Below are positions 13,046 through 24,500 of a stretch of 64,000 nucleotides of DNA, piece by piece. Position 1 is the first letter of the stretch, and every line of letters starts with the position of its first letter. This stretch comes from Arabidopsis thaliana. Lineage: Eukaryota; Streptophyta; Magnoliopsida; Brassicales; Brassicaceae. Where the stretch lies: contig NC_003071.7 in assembly GCF_000001735.4 (NCBI RefSeq), positions 18,885,443 to 18,949,442 on the forward strand, read 5' to 3'. The notes beneath the pieces are model-generated. The model was not told the origin of the DNA. It made no database searches and saw only the letters and a list, made by a program, of their open reading frames with translations. The position numbers were made by a program, and so were the translations under genes.

Positions 13046-13920
13046 CTGTATGAAAAAAAAAGTTATATGCTTATTCGGTTTGTGTGAGAAGAACTGCCAC
13101 TATTTTGTTCTTCCATTATGTTCGGCTCTCTTAAGAACAAAGATTAGCCTCTAATTATTGGACATGATCTCACTGATGATGCCTTTGCTTAGCTAAAATT
13201 AGGATGAGTCTTACATTTTTAGTCAAGACTATCGTGTAAGACTTGTTTTCCACCTGGAAGAAGTTACCTTGGATTGCCTATAGTGATTTTTAATGAACTC
13301 TTAAAATTCTTGTGATTAATCTTACTTAATTAGCAGTGGGGTCAGGTCGTTTTGGCGGCTAGTGGCATAACTGTATAAAAATTCAGGATTGCACTGAGGT
13401 AAGCCAACCTAACGCAGCCTTTAAAGACACCAACCTGGAAAATGCTGAGAGTATTCTTCAGGATTTTCTCAAAAGTCTTGTGAAATTCGTGTATTTGTGT
13501 CAATATGTCGACATTTCTCTTCATACACAGATACTGTCGCTTTTGATTCCTGGTTTGGCTTGTTGAAAGTCAAAAAGCCTTCATTATTTTAATACATGAT
13601 TCAGCTTCTGCGTTAAGGCTAGGTTTCGTCATTGGTACCGTGGTTGACTTCGTGTGCATGTTATAACATAAGAAAATGTTCTTGCTTGTTGATTGCTCCC
13701 TCTGTTAGATAAGTCATCTCTTTTCTCGTATTGCAAATTTTAAGTTTGTTCTTGTTTATTCTCTTGAGTGAATTAGAGGTATGTTTTGAGTGTTCTCATA
13801 TGGAGTGTGTTGGAGATAGGAGCTTCGATCCAAGCAAAGGGGAAAAGTGTTGGCTTCATGAGGCTTCGATGCAGCCTTAAACGCTAAAATCCAGGCCAAG
13901 CAAGATGGAGATAGAGAGAG
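12771..13920. other. Spacer between the tandem U-box genes
   Basis: It contains the 3' UTR of the first gene, a (TA)n microsatellite at 13008-13042 and the 5' leader of the second gene. The leader includes two short upstream ATGs, noted under findings. I see no other gene. Confidence 0.5.
13008..13042. repeat. (AT)n microsatellite
   Basis: About 17 AT units between the two U-box genes. Confidence 0.88.
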
Positions 13921-15655
13921 ATGATGGGCAAATCAGGTTCGCAGCAGCTGCTGATGGATGAGAAGATATATGTTGCAGTGGGGAGTGACTTGGGGAACAA
14001 GTCCACTCTTGTTTGGGCGATACAGAACACTGGAGGCAAGGAGTTCTGTATCGTCCACGTTCACCAGCCACTCTACAGAAAAGAAAAGGAAAAGACACAA
14101 AAGATCCTGGACAAATACCTACAAAAATGCAGGCAAATGCAGGTATGTTTTTGTTACTTCTATTGCGAATAAGTGATTTGATGATACAAGAGATAAAGAG
14201 AGCCGATTGTGATATTCTAGGTCTGTGCTGAGATGATACACATTAAAATGGAGTCGGTAGAGAAAGGGATCATCCAATTGATCTCAGAGCGCAATGTCAA
14301 GAAGCTCGTCATGGGAGCTGCGTCAGACACACGCTATTCAATGTACAAAGCACACCGGCATAACTAAATAGTTTTGGATTTTCATCTTCTCATAGTTCTT
14401 GTTATTTCACCGATGGACTCATCATTAATCTTAATTTGTAGGAGGATGGCAGATCTGTTGTCCACGAAAGCCATTTACATTCGTCAAGAAGCGCCTGCTA
14501 CTTGTTGTATATGGTTTACTTGCAAAGGATACCTGGTATATAAAAGGTCTACCCCTAGTCCCTGTAATCTCTGTACAACTGTAAATACTACTTCAGAAGT
14601 TTTTTTTAAAATGATATTTGTGTTTTGTCACACTCTTGTGAGTTTTAACAGGAACTGAGATTGTGAGAACAATCACATGTCACAAGCTCTAATATATCTG
14701 GTGATGGTATAATGCAGGGAATCTATCATGGGCAACACCTCTCTAGAGTATGCATCTACAAGTTCTGGTCAAGATTCAGTCCGTTCACGAGGATCTGTTA
14801 TACCTTCGCGCCAATTCACGATATCTAGAGGAAATGGAAATGTGTATCAGTTAGCTGTCTTTGAAGCTGAGAAATCGAAAAAAGAAGCAAGCTTGGAGGC
14901 TTTCAAGCATCAAGAAGTTGTAAAAGAGAAAAATGAAGCAATCAAAAGGGTAACATCTTCTTGGAATCTCACATAAGCTATTGCCATTGCCCATTGGGAA
15001 TGTTGTCCTTTTTTCCTGATGATAACGAAGTTTTCTGACCAAATGTAGGGTAAAGAATGGGAAAGTGCCTATTTGGAGGAGTTGAAACAAAGGAAAGAAA
15101 CAGAGATGGAGCTGAAGAAAGTGAGAGAAAAACTCGAAAAGATGAGGTATATATCTGAGAACCGAATAACCGAGTCTTATATGTTGGTACAAAAGCTGCA
15201 AGACAAGTATAACTTGGCAACGAAAGTGTTGAGAAAAGCCAAGGAAGAACGAGATTTATTGATTAAAGGACGCGACATAGCAATTATAGAAGTAGAGGAG
15301 CTAAGAAAAGAGGTCTCTCGATCTGATGAGCACCGTGAAGCTCCTCAGTACTTCATCTGTCCCATTTCACTGGTAAATAAAAAAGTCAATATGGAGAGAA
15401 ACAGAAGATTGTATCGAATCAGTTCACAAATTAAAACCTTTGTTTTCAATGTTTCAGGAAGTGATGAAGGATCCACAACTAGCAGCAGATGGATTTACAT
15501 ATGAAGCAGAAGCCATAAGTACATGGCTTCAGGGAGGACATGAGACTTCCCCAATGACAAACACGAAGCTTCATCATACAAAGTTAGTTCCAAATCTTGC
15601 TCTTCGATCTGCAATCCAGGAATGGCTTCACGCTTCATCCTCTTTTAGAAAGTGA
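13921..15655 (+). CDS. PUB37: U-box protein lacking the kinase domain (tandem paralogue)
   Basis: Six exons: 13921-14142, 14221-14342, 14442-14546, 14718-14949, 15049-15372 and 15458-15655. They give 400 aa, the length I recall for AT2G45920. Exons 2 and 3 have exactly the sizes of exons 3 and 4 of the upstream gene (122 and 105 nt), and both genes share motifs such as TCKGYL, confirming duplication. It keeps the USP-like N-terminus (DEKIYVAV, NKSTLVWAIQNTGGKE), a coiled coil rich in K and E, and a C-terminal U-box (YFICPISL, DPQLAADGFTYEAEAI). The kinase domain and the intron inside it are absent. Exon 5 runs straight from the coiled coil into the U-box. A U-box alone should suffice for E3 activity with an E2. 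The symbol is from memory and less certain than the family. Confidence 0.9.
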
Positions 15656-16080
15656 ACAGAAATAAAATCACACTAAATATATATTCTTAAGCATTTGCTT
15701 CAACGAACACGTCTACTTGTACTTTATATTAAACCCATGTAATGAAAAACCTTTTCTTCATTTTTCTCTCCATTTTCTATTTATTTTCTTAGTAATACAA
15801 TCTGACCATATGTATTACGTTGAAAACAGCCAATTAACGAAATAAAATATGAAAAGATACTAAATCCCATTTGTTAATTGACTTTATCTTCAGTGTGTGA
15901 GACGTAACTGCTTGTGAACTTCTTCTTTTCTCATCTTGTGTCAGTGTGTGGCTTGTGAACATGTCTTCATTAGTTTCTTTCGAGTTTACATAACACAAAG
16001 TGAAACAAGAAACTGGATTCTATATTGGATCCACCAACTAAAATACAAGAAGAGAATAACTAATGAAGTTTGCATAGTAA
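15656..16080. other. Convergent 3' spacer
   Basis: The 3' flanks of the second U-box gene (+) and the frameshifted DUF295 gene (-) meet here. It is AT-rich. I see no coding or RNA gene. Confidence 0.45.
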
Positions 16081-17315
16081 CTAGAGAGGCATTGGAGGGA
16101 TCCAGTAAGGGAAGAGTGGTGTTGTGGAGAAGGCTGAGGGAGACTTGGGACGAAAGGAACGTGGTTTTCTAGTGGCGATATCGTAAACACCAAAGCCATC
16201 GCCTGCAAAATAGATGGAGTTAGGGTTTAAGCCAGGGAATGAGCTTGCCTTGACACAGAAGGGCTCACTTCTGCCGAGGAATATGCAGAGATCTCCAATG
16301 TCCTCAGTGTAACACATGTTCATATCTTCCTCCTCTCTAAAGACCATGAAATGCTTTGTTCCACGACACAAGAATGTCATCCTCTCGCCCGGTTTGTAGT
16401 TCTGAGCGTACCACTTGACTAGGAAACGCTGTCCTGAGGGAGACTCAACGAGGTGTACAGTCGGCGGGGAACATGAGTCCAAGAGCTCCCACTCGGACTG
16501 TGTCACCTCAGGAAGGTTGCAAAACCGCAACTCAAATCCTCGAAGCAAGAATCCCAGAAACCCAACAAATGGCCTCCAACACTAGGAGTGTAGAACTTTT
16601 TATCTCTCTTTGAATACATAACCTTTGACTGATCAAAAAAGTGGGATTCGGTTTTAAAGCCTAAACCCGAGTAGTTGTCAGTTTTGCCACAAGGCCTAAA
16701 GAAATGGATCTCAAGTCCTAAACAATTGGCAGCCACTACAAAATCTTTACTTTGATCTGGTGAACAAGTCATTGCAGCGTTAGTGATGAGGCGTAATTGA
16801 GTAATATTAGGTTTACCCATGGGATACATGGGATGCAAAGGAATGATTTTGGGATTTGATTTGGAGCCACAAGGATTGCAGTAGTCGCTAACATAAACGG
16901 CTTTATGTCTACCATCACCTGTCTCCACATTGAAAACTCCCCATCCGTGGGACATTCCAACCAGACTCGTATTACGCAACTCCATGGGAAAGGCCTTGTC
17001 TCTGACAATAATTTCATCTTCCTTGACCGGGTCAAAATAGTGTATAGTGCTTGTTACATCAATATCATCCAAACAACTTCCATAATGTATCAGACTAAAC
17101 ATCAAGTAAGGGTTGGTGGTGGTGGAGGAGGAGGAGAACATACGAAGGGTACTGTGGCGGCATCTCTGGGGAAGAGTAAGAAGTAGACACATAAGAAGGA
17201 GAAAAACGAAAGAGGTTATACAAAAAGAACTAGAGAGAGGATAGATTTAATTAATTACCAGAGAAAGTTTGCGGAGAGAGGTCTTGGAAGAGAGGCGGAG
17301 AAGCAGAGATGACAT
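16081..17315 (-). CDS. DUF295 family protein, frameshifted (probable pseudogene or truncated protein)
   Basis: Exon 1 (17315-17259) encodes MSSLLLRLSSKTSLRKLSL, a basic, serine-rich peptide resembling a mitochondrial presequence. It splices in phase to exon 2 at 17165 (RCRHSTLRMFSSSS). Exon 2 matches the divergent neighbour at motifs such as SHGWGVF, DYCNP, SKSNPK, MYSKRD and GGH. At 16528-16532 five extra bases (minus-strand AGTTG beside a near copy ATTTG) shift the frame. The upstream frame then stops at 16503, giving about 239 aa. The C-terminal half (RFCNLPEV through WIPPMPL, stop at 16081) continues two bases out of phase with good similarity to the neighbour. DUF295 organellar proteins are an expanded Brassicaceae family of unknown function. 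I infer a recently broken or shortened gene. A sequencing error cannot be excluded. Confidence 0.72.
17099..17209 (-). repeat. Left arm of 111-bp perfect inverted repeat
   Basis: The reverse complement of this segment is identical, base for base, to 17483-17593. It covers the 3' end of intron 1, the acceptor and the first ~23 codons of exon 2 of the minus-strand DUF295 gene. Just outside it the paralogues diverge strongly. Confidence 0.95.
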
Positions 17316-17448
17316 AGCTAATAGCTTCGCTTGGTTGCTCTGTGTGTTTCTTCTCTAAAGGGTTTTCGAGTTAGTCAAGATCTAATTAAGACCAAAGTGC
17401 TTGCCACAAGAAAAAGGAGAAGTAGGGTTCTCAATTATTACTAGAGAG

Positions 17449-18739
17449 ATGTCTCTTTCTCTTTATTTTTTCCACGTTTCTCTCGTTTTTCTCCTTCTTA
17501 TGTGTCTACTTCTTACTCTTCCCCAGAGATGCCGCCACAGTACCCTTCGTATGTTCTCCTCCTCCTCCACCACCACCAACCCTTACTTGATGTATTATGT
17601 CACCTATTCTGATGAAGCCCCACAGGCCGGTGCAATGACAGAGCTCCGCATGTTTGACCCGGCCAAGGAAGAGTATTTCACCGTCCATGATAAGCCACTT
17701 CCCAAAGAGTTGGTTAAGTCGAGGCTGGTGGGAAGTTCCCATGGTTGGGGAGTTTTTCTTGGCTCCCCTAATTCCATACTAATTAGCGACTACTGCAATC
17801 CCTCCAGCTCCAAATCAAACCCCAAGATGATCCCTCTGCCTCCACGGAGTTATGAACACTCTTGTCAAAATGAATTGGTTAGTGGCGTGGCAATGTCCTC
17901 TTCTCCTGAAGAAGAAGACTTCGTTATGGCTGTCAAGTTCACGGGACGTCGGGTGAGTATATACAGGCCCGGTCAACATCGTAAGGGGAACCACCGCTTT
18001 TCGTCTACTGAACTGTTCGATTATTTTGAACAAGCCAACTTGATGTATTCCAAGAGAGATCAACGGTTCTACATGCCAAGTTCTGGAGGCCACCACTTGT
18101 GGTCTTGGGATGGTATAATATCCACCGACTCTCAGTACCATGACTTACGCTTTCACAACCTTCCTCAGTTTTCACTTTCCGAGTTGCAGCTTTTGAGATC
18201 TTGTTACAGAACACAACATCTTGTGGAGTCTCCCTCAGGACAACGTTTCCTAGTCAAATGGTAGGAGCTTCTTCTAGTAATTTGTTTGCTTTTGTCGTTT
18301 CATGTCATCATTATAAGAACATTTTCTTCCTTTTTTCCTTGTGCTTGGCAGGTCTGTTCAAACCCTTGGCAGGTCTGTTCAAAGCCTTGCGCATCGGTCG
18401 GTAGAATTCAGTTTTGGCGGCACAAAGCTGTTCATGGTGTTTAGAGAGGAGGAGGATATGAACATGTGTTACACACAAGACATTGGTGATCTCTGCATAT
18501 TCCTCGGCAATAACGAGCCTTTTTGTGTCAAGGCCAGTTCATTCCCTGGCCTAAACCCTAATTCCATCTATTTCATAGGTGACCGTTATGGTGAAGGCTA
18601 TGGCGTTTACGATATCGCCACTAGAACCCCACGTTCCTTCAATCCCAAGTCTTTTTCAGCTTTCTCTGATTTACCTAATGGCCAAGGTTACGTTCTTCCT
18701 AATTGGCTTCCTCACTGGATTCCTCCATTTCCTCTCTAG
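17449..18739 (+). CDS. DUF295 family protein, remodelled 5' end
   Basis: Two exons are proposed: 17449-18260 and 18352-18739, joined in phase inside a tryptophan codon, giving about 399 aa. The start is ATG 17449, the first in-frame ATG (MSLSLYFFHV). This makes a very hydrophobic N-terminus, MCLLLTL included, unlike the arginine/serine presequence of the minus-strand paralogue. Shared family motifs are SHGWGVF, DYCNPS, MYSKRDQRFY, LVESPSGQRF, FREEEDMNMCYT, DIGDLCIFLG and ASSFPGLNPNSIYF. The intron is unusual: the paralogue has no intron there and reads TGG TAC, whereas here TGG TAG G forms both a stop and a donor. The acceptor sits in a 21-bp tandem duplication, so two in-frame acceptors exist (exon start 18352 or 18373). 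Function unknown. A translation start further in (RMFSSSS) is possible. Confidence 0.7.
17483..17593 (+). repeat. Right arm of 111-bp perfect inverted repeat
   Basis: Identical to the reverse complement of 17099-17209, with a 273-bp spacer between the arms. Here the whole arm is read as N-terminal coding sequence of the plus-strand DUF295 gene. Confidence 0.95.
18345..18386 (+). repeat. 21-bp tandem duplication carrying two splice acceptors
   Basis: Two consecutive copies of a 21-base unit containing TTGGCAGGTCTGTTCAAA differ at one position. Each contains a GCAG acceptor, 21 nt apart, so their use changes the DUF295 protein by seven residues without a frameshift. Confidence 0.85.
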
Positions 18740-19230
18740 TTGTTAGGTCATTCGTTTTCAAAAGCTTCATTATGCTTATTTTTCTCTTTTCCTTTTAGCT
18801 ATAAATCGCAATTTGCATTATCATCTTGCTACTCTGCTCCCAAACAAGCAATTGATCTTGATCAAGGAACTTAAAACCATTTATTACACTCGCAATGGTG
18901 GTGATATCAGAGTGTGTGTATATGATTAATTTCTAAATGCTAAAACAATGGAACCTAAACACAAATTGGAACAAAAAAAATAACTAACGTAGAACGTGGG
19001 TTTACAAAGAAAAAGATGGACCACTAGAGAGTAAAACAATCAAAATCAAAACTGTTACGTGAGGACACGCATCAAACGCCGGTGGTGACTGACTGGTGAA
19101 CCATTCTCTTTTCTTTCTATTTGCTCACATACTTAACCAAAACTGTTCCATTATCAGCTTCAATCGTGTCATGGAGATTGACCTTCAAATTCAAACCACA
19201 AGCCCCATCACATAGTCATCTAGAGTATGG
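18740..19230. other. Convergent 3' spacer
   Basis: It separates the plus-strand DUF295 gene from the 3' end of the minus-strand SKP1-like gene. It should hold both 3' UTRs. No other gene seen. Confidence 0.45.
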
Positions 19231-21525
19231 CTAAAAAAGAGTAAACATACATGGCCGCCAAATAGATACCATACCTGTATGCCGTCTTGTAGTCCCGTTG
19301 CCATTTATGGAGAAGTGTACAGGCCTTCTTTCTTTTCCTAGCGACCGAACCCAATTGGAGTTCAGTCTTTGAGCAAAATCTTCAACCTCTCTGTCATTAA
19401 TTCACCACTCATGAGAACAAGTCTATTTCATTTCTCAGCTACAAGATTTCGAAGGAGCATCTTTATTCAAGACTTGGAGAATGATGTGTAAACATTCGTT
19501 ATAAGAATATCCTGGTTTTGATTTTAACAAGGGTCTTACCTATCAAGCAGTTCCCTCATGGCTGGATCGATTTCATCGTCTATATCTTCATCTTCAGACC
19601 CGGCATTTGGCGTAGAAATGTCATCTTCTGCACTAAGTAAGTTGGGTACCTCTCTCATGCTGGACCCAATCTCTTCAACACATTGTTGTTTGGAACGGAG
19701 ATCATGTGATTCCTAAGCACAAAAAACACATTCATTGACTTGGTAAATACCGACCAGAAAACAAACACAGAGAAACTAGTCTGAACCTTGTCATGAATGT
19801 TATTTGAAGAAACAATCTTCTGATCCTTCTTTTTCTTTTTCTTCTTTTTTCCCTTTGACATCTTTACAGCCTTGTGATCTGTGAAACAGAATTTTCCTTA
19901 CTTCCAAAGAGGCCTTCAAAAGGAAGTAGAATAGAGAAAGGAGAAAACTAAGATGCAACACAAACATAAATTCACACACCAAATATCTCAATCAAAGATA
20001 GATTATGATTTATTCATGAAAACAATTTTTAAATGGCAGATGTATAGCCAAACAGATAGTTGCACTAGACGATGAGTATTTTTATCTCAGGCATTGGGCA
20101 AGAGGAAAATATAGTCAATCACCAAAAATATACATCACTGAATCAACACAAAAAGATTCCAAAGATGAACTATAATGTGGTGGTACAGTACTACAGTGTT
20201 AAATGGAGATAACTCAAAGCAGCCAAAGAAGAAACAGAACAAATGAAAGGATATCGTGAATGTAGAAAACCAGAGTAAGGTCAAAGGAAAGTACCTCTGC
20301 CGTTAATAAATGATAACAGGTCATCCACAGAACGTTCGTCCACGTGTTCTTCAACCTCAACATTCTAACACATGGAAAACCCCAACTTCATAAGCTCATG
20401 AAACAGTTCAATCTTACAGACCGAGTTACCCTCAGATTTCATTTATAAAGCTACAAATTACAATATCTAAACAAGTAAAATAGAAACTGCTAAACAGACC
20501 TTCAATCTCTCTCTTTCTTTCAGTTCCTTTCTTTTCTTTGCATATAATCTATTCAGTAGTCGAATCCGTGGATCATCCATTGAGTTCTTCAGAGGCTCTA
20601 ATTTCTCCTCCTAGATAAACAATCAAAGAGCAGTCAAGAAACGAAGCAGATGGAGAAGACACATCTCAATATTTAATAGCGCATACCTCAGTAAGGTCAT
20701 CAGGCAAATGAAATATTTCTCGTATCTCCTCAGGGTTTTTTCCTTCAATGATTCTTGCAAGTGCGCGACTAGTAAGATCAACCAAAGGTTTCAGCTGCAA
20801 ACTGTCAGCGGCAGAGGTCAACTCACAGAGCCTCTTTGTGTCCATTCGGATGAATCTTTCATCATAAGTTTTTCGTTCCTACAGAGTGGAAAATAGATGT
20901 AATGAAAGAGGCCAGACGGGGTATGGAAATGAAAATATTTACTTCTAATTCAAACAAACCTTATTTGAACGTCCTGGCAGTTGATGAAATCTGCAGTAAT
21001 CAAGAATCAAGCTGAACATAGCTGGATTAACTCGTTGTGGAAGCGATATTGCATGATTTTTAGAGGATCCAACACCCTTCTGTATTACCTCTTGACAAAT
21101 CATGGGACAGAACATTGCAACCTCTTGTTCCACTTGCTGGATTGAACCATCAGCAGTTTGAAGCCAGATGTAGGACTTCATGGTCTATATCCATGACACC
21201 GCGAGAGAAATTTAGTCTTTCATATAAAATCATACATCAGTAGAAAAATTAATAACTAGCTCACGTGAATTGCGAAGATGAGAATAAAGTTAATCATGAG
21301 TCAAACACTAAATTGTAAAGAATCATCAATCAAAAGGTGATTTTGGATAAAATGAACTCATTTTTTCAAAAACTAAATTCAACCCTTAAACGTTACTAGT
21401 TAAGGCATATGAATTTATTGGTCCTTTTCCATTAGAGGTGAAGTAGCTAACTAAGATAGTCTAGCAAAAGGACAGGGATGAAATTTTACCTCTGGTTTCA
21501 TGACGGCCAAATCACCTTCTGACAT
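19231..21525 (-). CDS. ASK20: SKP1-like protein with long charged C-terminal extension
   Basis: Eight coding exons: 21525-21490, 21184-20960, 20878-20687, 20610-20500, 20364-20295, 19878-19787, 19712-19540 and 19390-19231. They give 352 aa, the length I recall for AT2G45950. Residues ~14-170 are a SKP1-type BTB/POZ fold plus the start of the dimerisation helix (SYIWLQTADGS, VAMFCPMICQE, LPQRVNP, NPEEIREIFHLPDDLT). SKP1 proteins link F-box proteins to cullin 1 in SCF ligases. After LTEEEK the usual short C-terminal helix ending in WAFE is missing. It is replaced by ~180 residues containing a lysine run ([13 protein letters not shown]) and an acidic segment (EDEDIDDEID). So it may have altered or lost F-box binding. 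Introns upstream of the start are likely in the leader. Confidence 0.92.
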
Positions 21526-24500
21526 TGATAATAGATTTGATGACGCAGTCTTCTGCTATTATATGTATTATTACACCATCAGCTCCAATAAGTAGGACAA
21601 ACCCTACTATACAAAGTCTCTGTTTTCCTTAAATCCTGAAGCTTTTCAGGACAAAAATGGCCAACCAGATAAAATAAATACGCCAAGTAGCAAAGTACTC
21701 AGGACTATGAGTTTTGAGGTCAGATGACGATCTCAAGCAATATCCAGCAACTTCATCCACCAAACTGGAAAAAAGAAGAGAGATCTATAAAACGGAGACT
21801 AACCACTTAACAAAAGATAATGAACGCTCAGAAAGCCAACCCTGAATCTTAACATGTAATGAAGAACCGTGTCTTAAAGAAACCAATAAGCATTAAGCAA
21901 TATACACTCTCAATTCAAAGAAATACTAAAAAGCTTCTCTCTTTATGACAAATTTTGAGCATTTAACATAGAATAAAATGGAAACGCAAAACAAAAGAGG
22001 TATCTTAAAACTGATCCAATGAAGCAGCAAAAAAAAAAAAAAAAAAAAGCAGAAACAGCCGTATACGTTTGGAGATAATACAGATATTCGAATTGTCCAA
22101 AACACAATATATCAAACAAGCAAAAGCAAACACATTGAGATACATACACGTAACCACCGAGAAGCTCTTTTGAACCAAGGAGAGTCTATTATGCGAATTG
22201 GCGCGTTGTACCTTATAACAGATATTGGGTATTGAAGGTGAACTTCCGGCGGGGATTTAAAATCTGGTGGTGGATAGCGACGGCGGACGGCGGCGGCTGC
22301 GGCCAAGCGATGTGGAAGCGGCCGAGCGGATAAGTGAGAGAAAGCGGACTAAATTTAGGAATTAATTTTATTAAAAATAAAAATAAAAATCAAATGAGGA
22401 GGAGGAAAAACAAGAAAATGAGAGGACCGATCATGTCCAGGTGTCATGATCATGTTGGCTAATGGCTAGTGGTGGTATCAACCATAACGGCATCGTTAGG
22501 TAAAAAAGGAAACTAGGCTCGAGTCGGTGGGCTCTAGTAGCGAGAGTGGTTCGAGTTGGCGATGCTTGGAGAATTTGTTAAAAAGCCGAGGCGCTTGTAG
22601 ATTAAAAATTGTTGGCCCAATAATAAGTATGGGCTTTTATATAGGTGATAAATGGCCCAACTGTTTTTTTAAAAAGGCTCGAATCTTCCTCATTTGAAAT
22701 TTCTAAGGAATTTGATTTTCCAAAACTTTTGTTGAATACATTTGAATTTAAATTTGTAGGAACTTTGAGGAGCAATTTGTCTTGGCAAATTTTGTTTTGA
22801 AATGTAAATTTTAATTGATATATCCAAAATTTGGTGTCTAATCTTTTTATCCATGATGTTATTTCAAAACTTTAAAAACTATTGATTCATACTAGTATTG
22901 ATGGTATTGTACTTGTGAATTGTTCAGAACTCTTTTGTCAAAAAAAGAAAAAAGAGAACAAAATGTTTCAAAATTAAATAATCCAAGAGAGGTGGAAGTG
23001 GGGACTGTAACGCAACGGGAATATTGGGAGTGGGCATGCAATTATTGCACTCATGAAAAATAAAACTAAAAATGATTTTACTATTTGGCTGAAGGTGACA
23101 AGTGTTTGGGTGGCTTGGTCGGTTTTTGTATACGTAAGTTTATGCCACGTGTCCTCTTATCCATGGATTGGACGGCTTGGAATCGTGGAATATTTTATTC
23201 TCATACCAAAGTCCAAATATATTACAACCTCCCCCTTTTTTTCCCTTCACAAAAAGCTAAAAGCCATTGCTTAAAAAACCAAGAAATACTAAAAGGATTT
23301 GGAAAAGTAGCAATCCTGATTTTGATTGATAGTACTATAATGGAACACCAGTAGTTGAAATTAGATACATAGGTTGAATGGAATTGTAACATAGGTTTAT
23401 TTTATTCCCTTTTTTTTTTGTGAATACATGACAAAATGGTATTGAATTGTAAATGAACTTTTCAGAATTGTGTGAATGGCCAAAAAAATTGCAAAATATA
23501 AAAGACTATTCTAATATCGACAGAATTTACTAATCAAGATCAAACTCATACCAAAATAAATATAGGCCGTTCAATAAATAATTTCATTATGGATGTGAGT
23601 TTAACTTCATTATGGAGCATGTACATGGTTTGGGACACGGGAAAGGCGATAACATAACTTCTGCACTATACACCGTTTAAAGAGGGAATTTACCAGGGAA
23701 ATTTGGTGCATGGTCAGATCAAATTTGGTCCATATGAGAGCTTGGACGGTAATAAAAGAAGGCAAGCGATAGAACATAACGAAATTTGGTAATGGGACTA
23801 GAAGAAAACAGCACGTGGGTAGGACATAGTGTTACACCCAAAAAGACAACAAAGCAACGAAGCAACCATAATTGTTTAGTCCTTTTTTTCTTTCTTTTGG
23901 CTTAAACGTTGTCTTTCCTTTTTGGCAAATAGTGGATTGCTGCCGAATATTACACTATCCAATCTTCTTCTTTAACCTCATTAAAACCCACTATTCATCA
24001 TGCATTTATTTTACACATTCATGGTGAAACTACTTGGTATATATATGCAAATGAATATGCATGTGGATGGTACATGGCGTTTGATTTTGCATATAGGCAA
24101 TTTATTGATCAATACTTGGTGTAGTTGGTACATTAAAGTTGCATTATAGACAAACAAAATTCGGCTGTCATGCTTGATTGATCTATAGATGATTTCATAA
24201 TAAAAAAATATTGTCATGGATAAAAATAGTGAAGATGATAACAAAAAGAACAGAACACAAAGAAGAATCTCATTTCTTTTTTGATTAATAAAAGGATATA
24301 AAGTCATTAGTTTTTTTATTCGTCTCACTCGACACTAATAATAACTAAAATTGTTGGAGAATTAAAAGTAAGAAAGCAATGCTATAAAATAAAGTAATTG
24401 TTGGGAATGGAGCATGTAAAATTATCACTCATAACTAAAATTAGCAATGTTATAAAGTATTTAAGTAAGAAAATGTTGTAGATAATTTGTTAAATGAGGT

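Noticed and set aside
16905..17186. Glycine-rich peptides antisense to the DUF295 genes
   Set aside because: Both copies (also 17506-17742) are complements of the CTCCTCCTCC/ACCACC coding repeat in the inverted-repeat arms.
22112..22306. Alanine-rich upstream ORF in the ASK20 leader
   Set aside because: It begins with TTG and has no in-frame ATG, so it is not a credible uORF.
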